NCBI GenBank assembly: GCA_025056565.1
Contig: JANWWA010000005.1
Location: forward strand, 69,219 to 133,218
DNA length: 64,000 bases
Direction of reading: 5' to 3'
Origin: Chloroherpetonaceae bacterium
GTDB lineage: Bacteria > Bacteroidota > Chlorobiia > Chlorobiales > Thermochlorobacteraceae
Under the pieces are notes generated by a model that searched no databases, was not told where the DNA came from, and saw only the letters and a program-made list of their open reading frames with translations. The stretch's first letter is position 1, and each line of letters begins with the position of its first letter. The position numbers and the translations under genes were made by a program. Of the stretch, positions 8,474 to 16,609 are shown piece after piece.

Positions 8474-9427
8474 TCAAAACGAGAAGCGCACGGTGGTCTG
8501 CGGAATAAGCTCGCCTGTGAGAGGGTTGGTTGAAAAGTCCAAACCAGCTTTGAAGCGGCGATTGTATTCGCTCGTGGCAAGCACTGCATCAACCACGCTG
8601 AGCAGATGATTGAGAATGATGAAGTAAGAGACCACTGTAGCACGGTTCAAAATGTCGTTGAATTCTTGGCGACGAATGCCATAGTTTAGGAAGTGTTGGC
8701 TGGCGGGAGGAAAGGCATTGCTCAGCTGGCGCACATCAAAGTCGTCCCAGCCGATTGCATACTCGCTATATTTGCCGATGAGTTCGTAGTATTGTTGCGT
8801 GCCGAAAGGCGAGAGCGTGTGTGAGAAGGTTGCCCCATTTGCAAAAACGGCTTGCCGCTCAAAGGCATTGAGAAAACGAAAGTCTTTGTTGCGAATTTCA
8901 TTGAGTCGTGCTGTGCTGCCAAGCTCAAGTGCCAGATTACGCAGTGTCGCATTAGGGTGATTGCGGAAAATTTGTGAAAGGCGGTCGGCGTAGCGCACTG
9001 CACTCCAGCGGGAAAGACCGTCGTTCAACTCAGAAGGGGCATCAGCAAAGTTTTTGTAATCAATTGCAGCACGATTGCCTTGGTCAAGAAATCGGATGTG
9101 CAGCGCCCAAAGCACCGCTTCCAGCACTAAAAAGAGTCCAGCCCGCACATAGCTTTCTGCATAAAACTCACCAGCGCCGGGCAATGCAGCTGAGAACACA
9201 GCAGCAAGCACAGGCGAGCGCGGTCTTGCATCACGGTCTTGATATGCCTCAAACAACGGCGAAGGAAAGTGCCCTAAGGTCGGAGGGCGTAGGGTCTGCT
9301 CAAATCGGTGCTCAGCCTGAAGCAAAGCACAAAGCTGCAGTTCATCTATGAGCTTGACATGCCAACGTGCCTGTGCAAAAAGTGCGCTACTAAAGCTAAG
9401 CACGCAAAGAGTAAGGACAATTTTCAT
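8474..9427 (-). CDS. DUF5683-like envelope protein (paralogue 1)
   Basis: Exported protein of 317 residues with a signal peptide (cleavage likely after SALFA). Around residues 70-100 it carries FSAALPGAGEFYAES, the motif of the DUF5683 family found in Bacteroidota and Chlorobiota, followed by a hydrophobic helix. The rest is rich in aromatic residues and the chain ends in phenylalanine, as outer-membrane barrels often do. Function is unknown. A shorter paralogue lies at 32803-33537 with the same core motif. It is convergent with the sirtuin gene, 85 bases away, and follows pyrK by 42 bases on the same strand. Confidence 0.65.
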   Translation of the reverse strand: MKIVLTLCVLSFSSALFAQARWHVKLIDELQLCALLQAEHRFEQTLRPPTLGHFPSPLFEAYQDRDARPRSPVLAAVFSAALPGAGEFYAESYVRAGLFLVLEAVLWALHIRFLDQGNRAAIDYKNFADAPSELNDGLSRWSAVRYADRLSQIFRNHPNATLRNLALELGSTARLNEIRNKDFRFLNAFERQAVFANGATFSHTLSPFGTQQYYELIGKYSEYAIGWDDFDVRQLSNAFPPASQHFLNYGIRRQEFNDILNRATVVSYFIILNHLLSVVDAVLATSEYNRRFKAGLDFSTNPLTGELIPQTTVRFSF

Positions 9428-9469
9428 GTTCTTTTGACGCTATTTTCGCTGCTTTTTTGTGAGAACCAC

Positions 9470-10282
9470 CTACTCTTCATCAAATACAATTTCTTTGGCA
9501 TCTACTACACTTCCGTATCGGCAGAGAAGTTTTTGATGCACTTTACCACTACTGTCACGCACACGAATCGGGCAGCCGTAGCAGATGCCAATGCCGCATC
9601 CCATCGTCGATTCAATAGAGACTTCACAAGGAATGCCGTGTGAGTTGCAAAGTTTGCACAGCGCACTTAGCATTCGATTCGGACCACACCCAAACACACG
9701 CAACCGCTTGCCTTGAAAGGTAGGCAAGACCTGCTCAAACAAAGCAACCACTGTGCCTTTGTAGCCCAGTGAGCCGTCGTCCGTTGCGACTTGCACATTA
9801 GAAAGATAACGCGTAACAATGTCTTCAGCAGTGCGCGCACCGACAAAGTTATAGACTTCTTTTTGACGTGCCTCCAAAGCAGCTTGCAGCAGTGCCATCG
9901 GAGCAACACCAATTCCACCAGAGACTAAAAGGGCAAGATCGAAATCATCTTTGTCGTAGCCAAACGCATTGCCAAGCGGTGCAAGCGTTTGTAGAGTCTC
10001 ACCTTCGCGGGCATCATAGAGCTGCTGTGTGCCAATGCCAACAACTTTGACCATAATTTCTACAATGTCGCCTTCAATGCGGTGCACACTAAATGGACGG
10101 CGCAGAAGGGGCACCAGTGAATCACTGGTTTTGATTTCAAGAAATTGACCTGCCTTGAGCACTGAGGCCAAGTACGGTGCATGCAAGCCCAGAATGTTAA
10201 GGCTGGGTGTCAGGTGCAAATTTCGCACGACGGGTAAGCGCTCATCGCGCACCAAAGTGTGAGCAGTGATTGTGTCAAACAT
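9470..10282 (-). CDS. pyrK: Dihydroorotate dehydrogenase electron transfer subunit
   Basis: FAD- and [2Fe-2S]-containing subunit that passes electrons from the PyrD catalytic subunit (class 1B dihydroorotate dehydrogenase) to NAD, in pyrimidine synthesis. Visible: FAD-binding RRPFSV (residues 61-66), NAD-binding GGIGVAP (122-128), and the C-terminal cluster ligands Cys229, Cys234, Cys237 and Cys254. Start MFDT at 10282 is chosen (270 residues): it follows the stop of the preceding gene by a single base with GGGAAG upstream, which suggests translational coupling. A start four codons earlier would overlap that gene. No pyrD gene is nearby in this window. Confidence 0.9.
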   Translation of the reverse strand: MFDTITAHTLVRDERLPVVRNLHLTPSLNILGLHAPYLASVLKAGQFLEIKTSDSLVPLLRRPFSVHRIEGDIVEIMVKVVGIGTQQLYDAREGETLQTLAPLGNAFGYDKDDFDLALLVSGGIGVAPMALLQAALEARQKEVYNFVGARTAEDIVTRYLSNVQVATDDGSLGYKGTVVALFEQVLPTFQGKRLRVFGCGPNRMLSALCKLCNSHGIPCEVSIESTMGCGIGICYGCPIRVRDSSGKVHQKLLCRYGSVVDAKEIVFDEE

Positions 10283-10283
10283 C

Positions 10284-12467
10284 TTACTTCCCATTTGATG
10301 GTTCTTGCAAAATGCCCTTGCTTGAATCGGCGGCAGGCTGAAAAAGGTTTCTCCGTCTCAATTGTGTCTGCATATCCTCTTCGGATTTCTGCTTTGCCAG
10401 ATTAGATAGAGAGTCGGGTGGCGTAGTCAATTTTTGCGTACCAAGTTTAGCTGCTCGAGCTTCTTCGACAAAAGCAAGTTTGTCTTTGACCGCGCGTGCC
10501 TCCTCTGAGTCTGGGTATTTTTTGACCAGTTGTGAATAAGCCTCAATCGCTGAATCAGGTAGGGCTAAGCCTTTTTCAAAAATAAAACCCCGTAGCAATA
10601 GAGCTTTGGGACGCAGCGCAGACTGTGGAAAGAAAACAAGAAGGCTGTCAAGAGTCTTCAAGGCAGTATGCGCGTGGTGGTGCTCGAATTGCTCGAGCGC
10701 AAGTGTGTAGAGGGCTTCGTCGTCTTCGTTGAGGTCGGTAGGAATAGGCAGTCCGAAGTGCTCACGGATACGCTTGGCATATTTGCTTTTGGGGTAGCGA
10801 TCTAAAATAAGGCGGTAAATAGAGTCCTGCAGACGGGACTTTCTTTCTAAGCGATAGATTTCTGCAAGGGCATAAAGCAAAGGCGGTTTTTGAGCCTGTA
10901 AGTTTTTTTGCAAAGAGTCAGGAAAGGTGTGAAGGCTATCATCAATCATTTTCAGGGTAGCCTGATACCAGCGCGAGGCAGAATCAGGAATCAGCAGTGA
11001 AAGCTGGTAGAAGTTAGCAATTTCAGCGGCACGCAGAATGCGGTCGTATCGGTAGCGTGTGTAAGTTGCGCTATCTTGGGCACGCACGAAACTGACTTTC
11101 TGGCGCTTCGGCGCAGTGCGTGATTCAGCAGAGTCGCTAAAACTATCAATGCCGCCCAATTCGAGATATACGCTGCGGCGGTAATCGCGGCGGGTGCGAG
11201 GCTGAGTGCGTGAGGGGGCATTGAGACTAAGCATTGGCTTTCGTTCTGGCTTGGTCGCTGCGCTGCCAATACCTAACTGAATGACACTATCGAGCGCCTC
11301 GACAGTTTCGTAGAGCCGCAAAATTTTTTCCATCTGTTTAGCCGATTCGTCAATGAGTTTGCCTAACTCCCCTTGATTGAACTCAACTTTCGCGCTGTCA
11401 TAGAAAGCAAGGGCAGCGGAAAAATCGCGTGAGATGTCGCGCTTGATGTGTCCCAAGCGAAGATAGCTGCGAGCCGCAAATTCCGTGCGTTTGTGCCGAC
11501 GGATGATTTCAACGTAGAGGTCTAAGGCACGACCTAATCGGTCTTGCAGCTCGTAGCATTGAGCAAGTTCGTAGCGCACTTCGGGGAATTTGTCAAGGTA
11601 TTTGTCATCGGCAAGAATGCGTTGAAAAGCGCGAATGGCATGGTCGTAATCACCTTGCTCACGGAGGTCAAGGGCATAGCTCAGCATCGCCGCATATTGC
11701 AGCTCAAAGTCCGGGTCAAGTGAGAGCACCATCTGGTAGTATCGAGCGGCAGACTTGAAGTCGCCCAGTCGGTCATAGATGCGTGCGAGCACAAAGGCTG
11801 CACGAGCCTTCTGTTCAATATCCACAGCCAGTGGCAAGCCTTGCTCAATTTGTTTGATGGCTTCTTGGTAATCTTCACGGCGAATCGCCAATTCTGCCAG
11901 AGCAAAGTGGGCATCAGAGCGAACGGCATTGGTAGTTTTGGGCGAGGCAATCACAGACCCCAAAACTTCACGTGCTTTTTCAGTTTCCTCTTGCTGAGCA
12001 AGACAGCGTCCATACCAAAAAGTAGCGGCATCTAAGACATCGCTGTCAGTATAGTTGGTCAGCACTTCTTTAAACTTGCGTTCTGCAGGCTGAAATTCTC
12101 GCTGGTAGTAGTAAGCGCGTCCCATCAACAGCAGTGCATTATCTGCGATAGAGCTATTAGGATGTGCTTTGAGCACGAGGGCGGTTTTTTCAATTACACG
12201 GTCAAAAAACTGTTTCCCTTGCGCCGCGTTTTCAAGTGAGACGAAGATTTGCAAGCGAGCGTTTCGGTCGTAGCTCACTGAACCCTTCATGGCTTTCAGA
12301 CCTTTCTCATACTCGACAGTGGCATTGTAGTAAGCGTTGAAGAAAGCGGTAAATTCGTGGTAAAGGTTTGCAATCGTGCTCTGGTCGTCAGGACTGCACG
12401 CAGAAAGAAGGGAGCAGATAAGCAGCAACGCACTCTTTCTCAAAATATCGTGTCGTGTATCTTTCAC
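10284..12467 (-). CDS. TPR lipoprotein, SprE/PorW-like
   Basis: Long tetratricopeptide-repeat lipoprotein. LLLICSLLSAC is a clear lipobox, so the mature protein begins at the Cys and is anchored in a membrane facing the periplasm. Just after it comes YHEFTAFFNAYYNATVEYEKG, close to the start of SprE/PorW (read as YHEFTAFFNAYYN and ATVEYEKG), the periplasmic lipoproteins needed for type IX secretion and gliding. More than ten TPR-like helix pairs follow, with a Ser/Arg/Thr-rich linker in the middle, and YPKSKYAKRIREHFGLP near residue 600. A T9SS role agrees with the T9SS-type peptidase at 58964-63547. Start is uncertain: I use the GTG at 12467; a TTG at 12443 fits the signal peptide equally well, and the open frame extends to 12575. 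Confidence 0.75.
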   Translation of the reverse strand: MKDTRHDILRKSALLLICSLLSACSPDDQSTIANLYHEFTAFFNAYYNATVEYEKGLKAMKGSVSYDRNARLQIFVSLENAAQGKQFFDRVIEKTALVLKAHPNSSIADNALLLMGRAYYYQREFQPAERKFKEVLTNYTDSDVLDAATFWYGRCLAQQEETEKAREVLGSVIASPKTTNAVRSDAHFALAELAIRREDYQEAIKQIEQGLPLAVDIEQKARAAFVLARIYDRLGDFKSAARYYQMVLSLDPDFELQYAAMLSYALDLREQGDYDHAIRAFQRILADDKYLDKFPEVRYELAQCYELQDRLGRALDLYVEIIRRHKRTEFAARSYLRLGHIKRDISRDFSAALAFYDSAKVEFNQGELGKLIDESAKQMEKILRLYETVEALDSVIQLGIGSAATKPERKPMLSLNAPSRTQPRTRRDYRRSVYLELGGIDSFSDSAESRTAPKRQKVSFVRAQDSATYTRYRYDRILRAAEIANFYQLSLLIPDSASRWYQATLKMIDDSLHTFPDSLQKNLQAQKPPLLYALAEIYRLERKSRLQDSIYRLILDRYPKSKYAKRIREHFGLPIPTDLNEDDEALYTLALEQFEHHHAHTALKTLDSLLVFFPQSALRPKALLLRGFIFEKGLALPDSAIEAYSQLVKKYPDSEEARAVKDKLAFVEEARAAKLGTQKLTTPPDSLSNLAKQKSEEDMQTQLRRRNLFQPAADSSKGILQEPSNGK

Positions 12468-12752
12468 GCAGTCTGGAAATTGAGTGTTCAGAGCAATGCA
12501 AAATCGGATTTTTTCCAAAACCGTGAAAGGACACGGCCGAAACCAATGCGTGGGAAGGTAGCGCGCACAAATCACGCACGAACTCGACGTAAGTGTGTGG
12601 TATCAGGTAATAATCAGGCGATGGTCCAAAGGTCTGGCAAAAGCTTAGTTCGGGCTGCACGGCTTTTACGGAGGAGAAAAACTGCGCTTTTGAGCGATTT
12701 TCGCAGTTTTTGAGTGAGGTGGCGTGTCAGCGGAGTATTGGGGGATTTTAGG

Positions 12753-12838
12753 TGGCGGAGGAAGAGGGACTCGAACCCCCACAGGCTTGCGCCCGGCAGT
12801 TTTCAAGACTGCTGCCATACCAATTAGGCGATTCCTCC
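12753..12838 (-). tRNA. tRNA-Ser (anticodon TGA)
   Basis: On the minus strand the acceptor stem GGAGGAA pairs perfectly with TTCCTCC, followed by discriminator G and an encoded CCA (12753-12755). The anticodon stem GCAGT/ACTGC encloses loop CTTGAAA, giving anticodon TGA for UCA codons. A long variable arm with stem CGGGC/GCCTG marks it as a class II tRNA, as expected for serine. The T-loop TTCGAGT is canonical. Confidence 0.95.
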
Positions 12839-12901
12839 AACTTTTTAGGGTTGCAAATATACGCCAGTCATAATTTTCACGCAACCTGATGCAGAACAAA
12901 C

Positions 12902-13138
12902 CTACGGTGTCTGCGCACGAGACACGCTAATCTGCACCGCAGGCTTGGAAGCAGCTTCACCATGGCAAGCACTGCTCTGAAAGCAACCCGTGCACAATTC
13001 CGCCAAAGAAAGTTTCGTGGCGCAACGCGGACACTTGGTAATAAAGGGATTCGTAACCTGAAACCCACAAGTCGGACACCGACGCGATAGCTGCTCAGGC
13101 AGCATAGACCCCGACGCATGAACTGAACACGATGACAT
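12902..13138 (-). CDS. Small zinc-ribbon protein
   Basis: A 78-residue protein of unknown function with three closely spaced cysteine pairs: CPTCG, CPRC and CTGC, plus a further SACH. The first two pairs are spaced like a zinc ribbon and would bind one zinc ion; the third pair with Cys/His could bind another. The N-terminus is Ser-rich and shows no signal peptide, so it is probably cytoplasmic. It lies 15 bases downstream of the threonine dehydratase on the same strand. The cysteine spacing argues that it is a real gene, though codon evidence is slight at this length. Confidence 0.55.
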   Translation of the reverse strand: MSSCSVHASGSMLPEQLSRRCPTCGFQVTNPFITKCPRCATKLSLAELCTGCFQSSACHGEAASKPAVQISVSRAQTP

Positions 13139-13153
13139 AGTAGGAATTGTGTG

Positions 13154-14131
13154 TTATGCCACTTTCATCTTTTCAGCTTCATACCACTCCACCACACGTT
13201 CCAATGCCACATTTGCTCCACACATAATCGCCACAATGGTCTCGCCTTTCTGTACAGGAATTTTCTTCGTTAGCAGCGCAGCAATGCAGCACGATGCGGC
13301 AGGCTCGACCAGCAGTTTCTCTTCTTGCAACAGCTCTAAAAGTGATTGAATTGCCTCCTCATCTGAGACCACCACAAGGTCTTCAACATAGTTGGTGATA
13401 ATCTCGAACTGTCGCTGTCCAGTCTTGCGCGCGCCTAAACTTTCTGCAACCGATGTAATTGCCGGCAGTTCCACAATCCGACCTGCGGCACGGCTAAGAT
13501 ACAGCCGGTTAGCACCTTCCGTTTCCACACCATAAACTTTTGTATGCGGAGAGAAGTGTCTAACGGCAGAAATAATGCCCGAAATTAGGCCGCCGCCACC
13601 AATGGAGACCACAATTGCGTCAATTTTGGGTAGTTGCGTGATAAGTTCCAACACAATAGTGCCTTGCCCTGCCATGACGTGCAAGTGGTCGAAAGCAGGG
13701 ATGTAGGCTTTGCCCTCTTGCTCAGCGACCGACATAGCCAACGCATTGGCTTCATCCCACGACTCACCATGCAGGATAATTTGGGCGCCCAATCGCTCAA
13801 TGCGCTCGAGCTTAACCTTGGGGGTTTTCTCAGGCAAATAAATCGTGGCAGAAATGCCTAATTTGTTGGCAGCCAGTGCCACTGCCATGCCGTGATTGCC
13901 CGCTGAGGCAGAAATGACGCCTCTCTGACGCTGCGACTCACTTAAAGCCAAAATCGCATTGGTTGCACCGCGCACTTTGAAAGAATTAGTGGGTTGCAAG
14001 GTCTCCAACTTCAAAAAAAGCTGAGCCCCTAGCTTTGAAGTAAAATAGCGCGATGGAATGACAGGCGTTGGCAAAAGGTATGGTTTGAGTCGGGCGGCGG
14101 CAGCCTCAATTTCCGATTTCTCAATGAGCAT
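13154..14131 (-). CDS. Threonine dehydratase (threonine ammonia-lyase), short type
   Basis: PLP enzyme of fold type II that deaminates threonine (or serine) to 2-oxobutyrate (or pyruvate), feeding isoleucine synthesis or catabolism. The PLP lysine lies in TNSFKVRGA, SAGNHGMAVA is the substrate loop and SIGGGGLISG binds the cofactor phosphate. At 325 residues it ends after the catalytic domain, with no C-terminal ACT domain, so it is the TdcB-like form not inhibited by isoleucine in the usual way; serine racemase activity is an alternative. I start at MLIEKSEIEAAAARL (14131); 12 codons upstream another ATG exists, and neither has a strong ribosome binding site. Confidence 0.85.
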   Translation of the reverse strand: MLIEKSEIEAAAARLKPYLLPTPVIPSRYFTSKLGAQLFLKLETLQPTNSFKVRGATNAILALSESQRQRGVISASAGNHGMAVALAANKLGISATIYLPEKTPKVKLERIERLGAQIILHGESWDEANALAMSVAEQEGKAYIPAFDHLHVMAGQGTIVLELITQLPKIDAIVVSIGGGGLISGIISAVRHFSPHTKVYGVETEGANRLYLSRAAGRIVELPAITSVAESLGARKTGQRQFEIITNYVEDLVVVSDEEAIQSLLELLQEEKLLVEPAASCCIAALLTKKIPVQKGETIVAIMCGANVALERVVEWYEAEKMKVA

Positions 14132-14200
14132 AGTTAATTGGATTGGTTTGAGCCGTGAATCTAACACATTGACAAGGGAATGCCAACGCTCCCGCTCAGT

Positions 14201-16279
14201 TCAAAGCACCCTTGCAACCACGCCGCCGATTGAAAAAGCTAGTCCCCAACTACCAAACCAAATCGTCATTGCTTCACGGAGACCGCGCTCTTTGAGCAGA
14301 ACCATCAGGCTCGCAATGCACGGCACAAAGAGTGTAATGACCGTGAGCGAGACAACAATCTGCTTTGGCGTCATCGCCAGTTCATAAAGTCCTGCAGCAC
14401 CAAAATCCCGACGCACCATACCCATTACAAATGCGCGCGCAGCTTCAGCAGGAAGCCCTAACCAATTGGTCGTGATGGGCTCAAAAAGGCTCACCCACGC
14501 TTCCAGCAAGCCTGTTACTTGCATTGTCGAGACCAAAAGCGCCCCAATAAAAAACCACGGCGAAGCTTCTTTCATAAAGCTCAGTGTCTTAATCCAAGTT
14601 TTCTTCGCTATGTTTTCAATGCGTGGTAGGCGCATCGGCGGCAAATCAATAAGCAGCGCAGACGATTTGCCGGGCAAAATTTTATCAATTGCCGTGCCAA
14701 TACCAACAAGATTGGCTAAGATGATGAAGAAGAAAATAAGTGTGTACTCGCCGCCTGCTTTGGTAAGAAGAGCCGTAATGACTGCCAGTTGCGCAGAGCA
14801 GGGAATAGCAAAGTTGAGAATGGAAGCAGCAATAGTTTTTTCACGCGAGGTATTAAGTAGGCGCGTGGTAATGGTAGCCATTGTAACGCAACCAAAACCC
14901 AAAATAATCGGGATAACGGCACGACCGTTTAGCCCCATGGCAGTAAAGAGCCGGTCTACCATTGTGGCAAGTCGTGGCAAATACCCACAGTCTTCCAAAA
15001 CGGCAAGAAAAAGGTAAAAGCCAATGATAAGCGGCAAAAGCAGGAAAAGTAGATATGTAACGGTCATAGTGATAGCGCCAAACTCACCTGCTAAAATCAC
15101 CACGATTTTGCCCCAAAGCGTCTCGGTTGAAAAATCGAAGCGTTGCATCACGTCTTTTCCCTCCGTAAAGGTTTGCAAGGCTGTTAGCAGTGCAGGGTCT
15201 TGATAAGTGCCCTTTGGAAAATCAAAGACCTGCATCTCAACGGTCTTGTCTTCTCCGGACTCATCTTTTTGCAGCACTTCAACCGTGATGCGCACAGGTG
15301 TAATAAGTGCAAAAAGGTGCTTGACCGCTGGCTCCCAGCGCTTATTGCCAAGCTCCACTTCCAAATGTCCCACTACACGCTGCGCAACCAGCACTCCCAC
15401 CACTTGATAAATCAACCACAGAGCCAAGAGCAAAAAAGGAATACCTGTAACGGGGTTGATGGTCCACTGTCCAAGTTTTTCGCTGAGCTTTGCGCTCCAC
15501 TTTGCGTCAGACGTTTGGCGATAGACTTTGGTCAGAATTTGATTGACACGATTACGTCGAGCTACATAGATTTCTTCACGCTGGTTAATTGGGGCAAGGC
15601 TATGCCGCTCGGCAATGACTTCATCGCCCTCAAGAATCATCAAGGCATCGGCGGCAGGATTGTCAGTAGGTTTAAGCTGCGGCACAATGCGCTGAATGTG
15701 TTGCTGCAGGGCAGTGTCAGAGTGTCCAACTCGAGCGTGCGGGAGCGCAGCCTCTAACTGCTCAAACCCCTTTTTCCGAATCGCCACAACAGGCACAACA
15801 GGCACACCAAGCAACGCTTCCAATTCAGCAACGTCAATCTCTAAGCCTGCTTGCTCCAGAGCGTCCATCATATTGAGCGCAACGACCAGCTTGAAGCGCA
15901 TATCAATCAGTTGCAGCGTGAGAAATAAATCGCGCTCGAGGTTAGTCGCATCAACGACATTCAGCACCACATCAGCCGCCAGCACTGTGTCGCGCGCCAC
16001 GCGCTCTTCATCATTAAAGGAGCTGACGCCGTAGATACCCGGCGTATCAAACACATCGTAATGCTTGTAGCGTCCGTGTGCAATCTCGACCGTTGTGCCC
16101 GGATAGTTGGAGACATCGACATATAGACCACTGAAGTGATTAAAGAACACCGATTTCCCCACATTCGGATTGCCTACCAGCACCAGACGAGGGCGTTGCG
16201 TGAGTGGCGGTTGGGCGTGCTGGGGCATCTCGGCGGAGACCAGCGATGCCGCAGGTAGTTCAAGTGTCAGTTTCTCCAT
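14201..16279 (-). CDS. feoB: FeoB-type ferrous iron transporter
   Basis: Inner-membrane Fe(II) uptake protein with an N-terminal GTPase. G1 reads GNPNVGKSVFFN, G2 includes the NYPGTTVE stretch, G3 DTPGIYG and G4 NMMD. Two gate-like halves of about eight helices follow. The membrane core departs from standard FeoB: canonical GCNVPAI is replaced by GFGCVTMATI, and the second gate reads PCSAQLAVI in place of CSARLPVY, so the two core cysteines are kept but the NVP and LP elements are not. I start at MEKLTLELP (16279, 692 residues); a start ten codons upstream would overlap feoA. It follows feoA by 19 bases and is presumably under the same operator. Confidence 0.9.
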   Translation of the reverse strand: MEKLTLELPAASLVSAEMPQHAQPPLTQRPRLVLVGNPNVGKSVFFNHFSGLYVDVSNYPGTTVEIAHGRYKHYDVFDTPGIYGVSSFNDEERVARDTVLAADVVLNVVDATNLERDLFLTLQLIDMRFKLVVALNMMDALEQAGLEIDVAELEALLGVPVVPVVAIRKKGFEQLEAALPHARVGHSDTALQQHIQRIVPQLKPTDNPAADALMILEGDEVIAERHSLAPINQREEIYVARRNRVNQILTKVYRQTSDAKWSAKLSEKLGQWTINPVTGIPFLLLALWLIYQVVGVLVAQRVVGHLEVELGNKRWEPAVKHLFALITPVRITVEVLQKDESGEDKTVEMQVFDFPKGTYQDPALLTALQTFTEGKDVMQRFDFSTETLWGKIVVILAGEFGAITMTVTYLLFLLLPLIIGFYLFLAVLEDCGYLPRLATMVDRLFTAMGLNGRAVIPIILGFGCVTMATITTRLLNTSREKTIAASILNFAIPCSAQLAVITALLTKAGGEYTLIFFFIILANLVGIGTAIDKILPGKSSALLIDLPPMRLPRIENIAKKTWIKTLSFMKEASPWFFIGALLVSTMQVTGLLEAWVSLFEPITTNWLGLPAEAARAFVMGMVRRDFGAAGLYELAMTPKQIVVSLTVITLFVPCIASLMVLLKERGLREAMTIWFGSWGLAFSIGGVVARVL

Positions 16280-16298
16280 TGGTTGAAATGTTAAGTTC

Positions 16299-16526
16299 CT
16301 ACTGAGCAAGCAACTCTACCCAGATTTTGTCGGCAATCTCTCTACCAAGCGCCACTTCCTGACGCTGATGCTTGATGACAATTGGGCCAGCTGGCAAACG
16401 CTCAAAACACTTAGCCGTGCTGCCCTCGCCAAGTCCGAAGCGCAAAAGCTGCGTGCGAATTTGCCTGTCGTCAATGCGCACGACTTTGAAAGTGTCGCCT
16501 TTCCTGACTTCTCTGAGTAGAATCAC
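16299..16526 (-). CDS. feoA: FeoA family protein
   Basis: Small SH3-like cytoplasmic partner of FeoB, 75 residues, needed for Fe(II) uptake in characterised systems. The sequence has the family pattern: VRKGDTFKVVRIDD, then LLRFGLGEGSTAKCFERLP, then VALGREIADKIWVE. The start is a GTG at 16526. It is the first gene of a feoA-feoB unit, and a perfect 19-base palindrome ends only 8 bases upstream of the start, pointing to metal-dependent repression. Confidence 0.9.
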   Translation of the reverse strand: MILLREVRKGDTFKVVRIDDRQIRTQLLRFGLGEGSTAKCFERLPAGPIVIKHQRQEVALGREIADKIWVELLAQ

Positions 16527-16534
16527 AAGTGTTT

Positions 16535-16553
16535 ATTTAGATTGAATCTAAAT
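16535..16553. promoter_or_regulatory. Palindromic operator upstream of feoAB
   Basis: ATTTAGATT-G-AATCTAAAT is a perfect 9-1-9 inverted repeat lying 8 bases upstream of the feoA start. Size and symmetry match binding sites of Fur- or DtxR/MntR-family metalloregulators, and the position would block transcription start or early elongation. On the minus strand it contains TAGATTCA, which resembles the -10 elements seen elsewhere in this window. The regulator itself is not encoded here, so the family is inferred. Confidence 0.65.
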
Positions 16554-16609
16554 GAATGCTCACAAAGAACAAAACGATTTTTTAACACCTGCTGCAGGTC
16601 GCATGGCAA

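Noticed and set aside
8059-8643. 194-codon frame antisense to the sirtuin gene
   Set aside because: It is a mirror frame of well-supported coding sequence and crosses both a real gene and an intergenic gap; no domain recognised.
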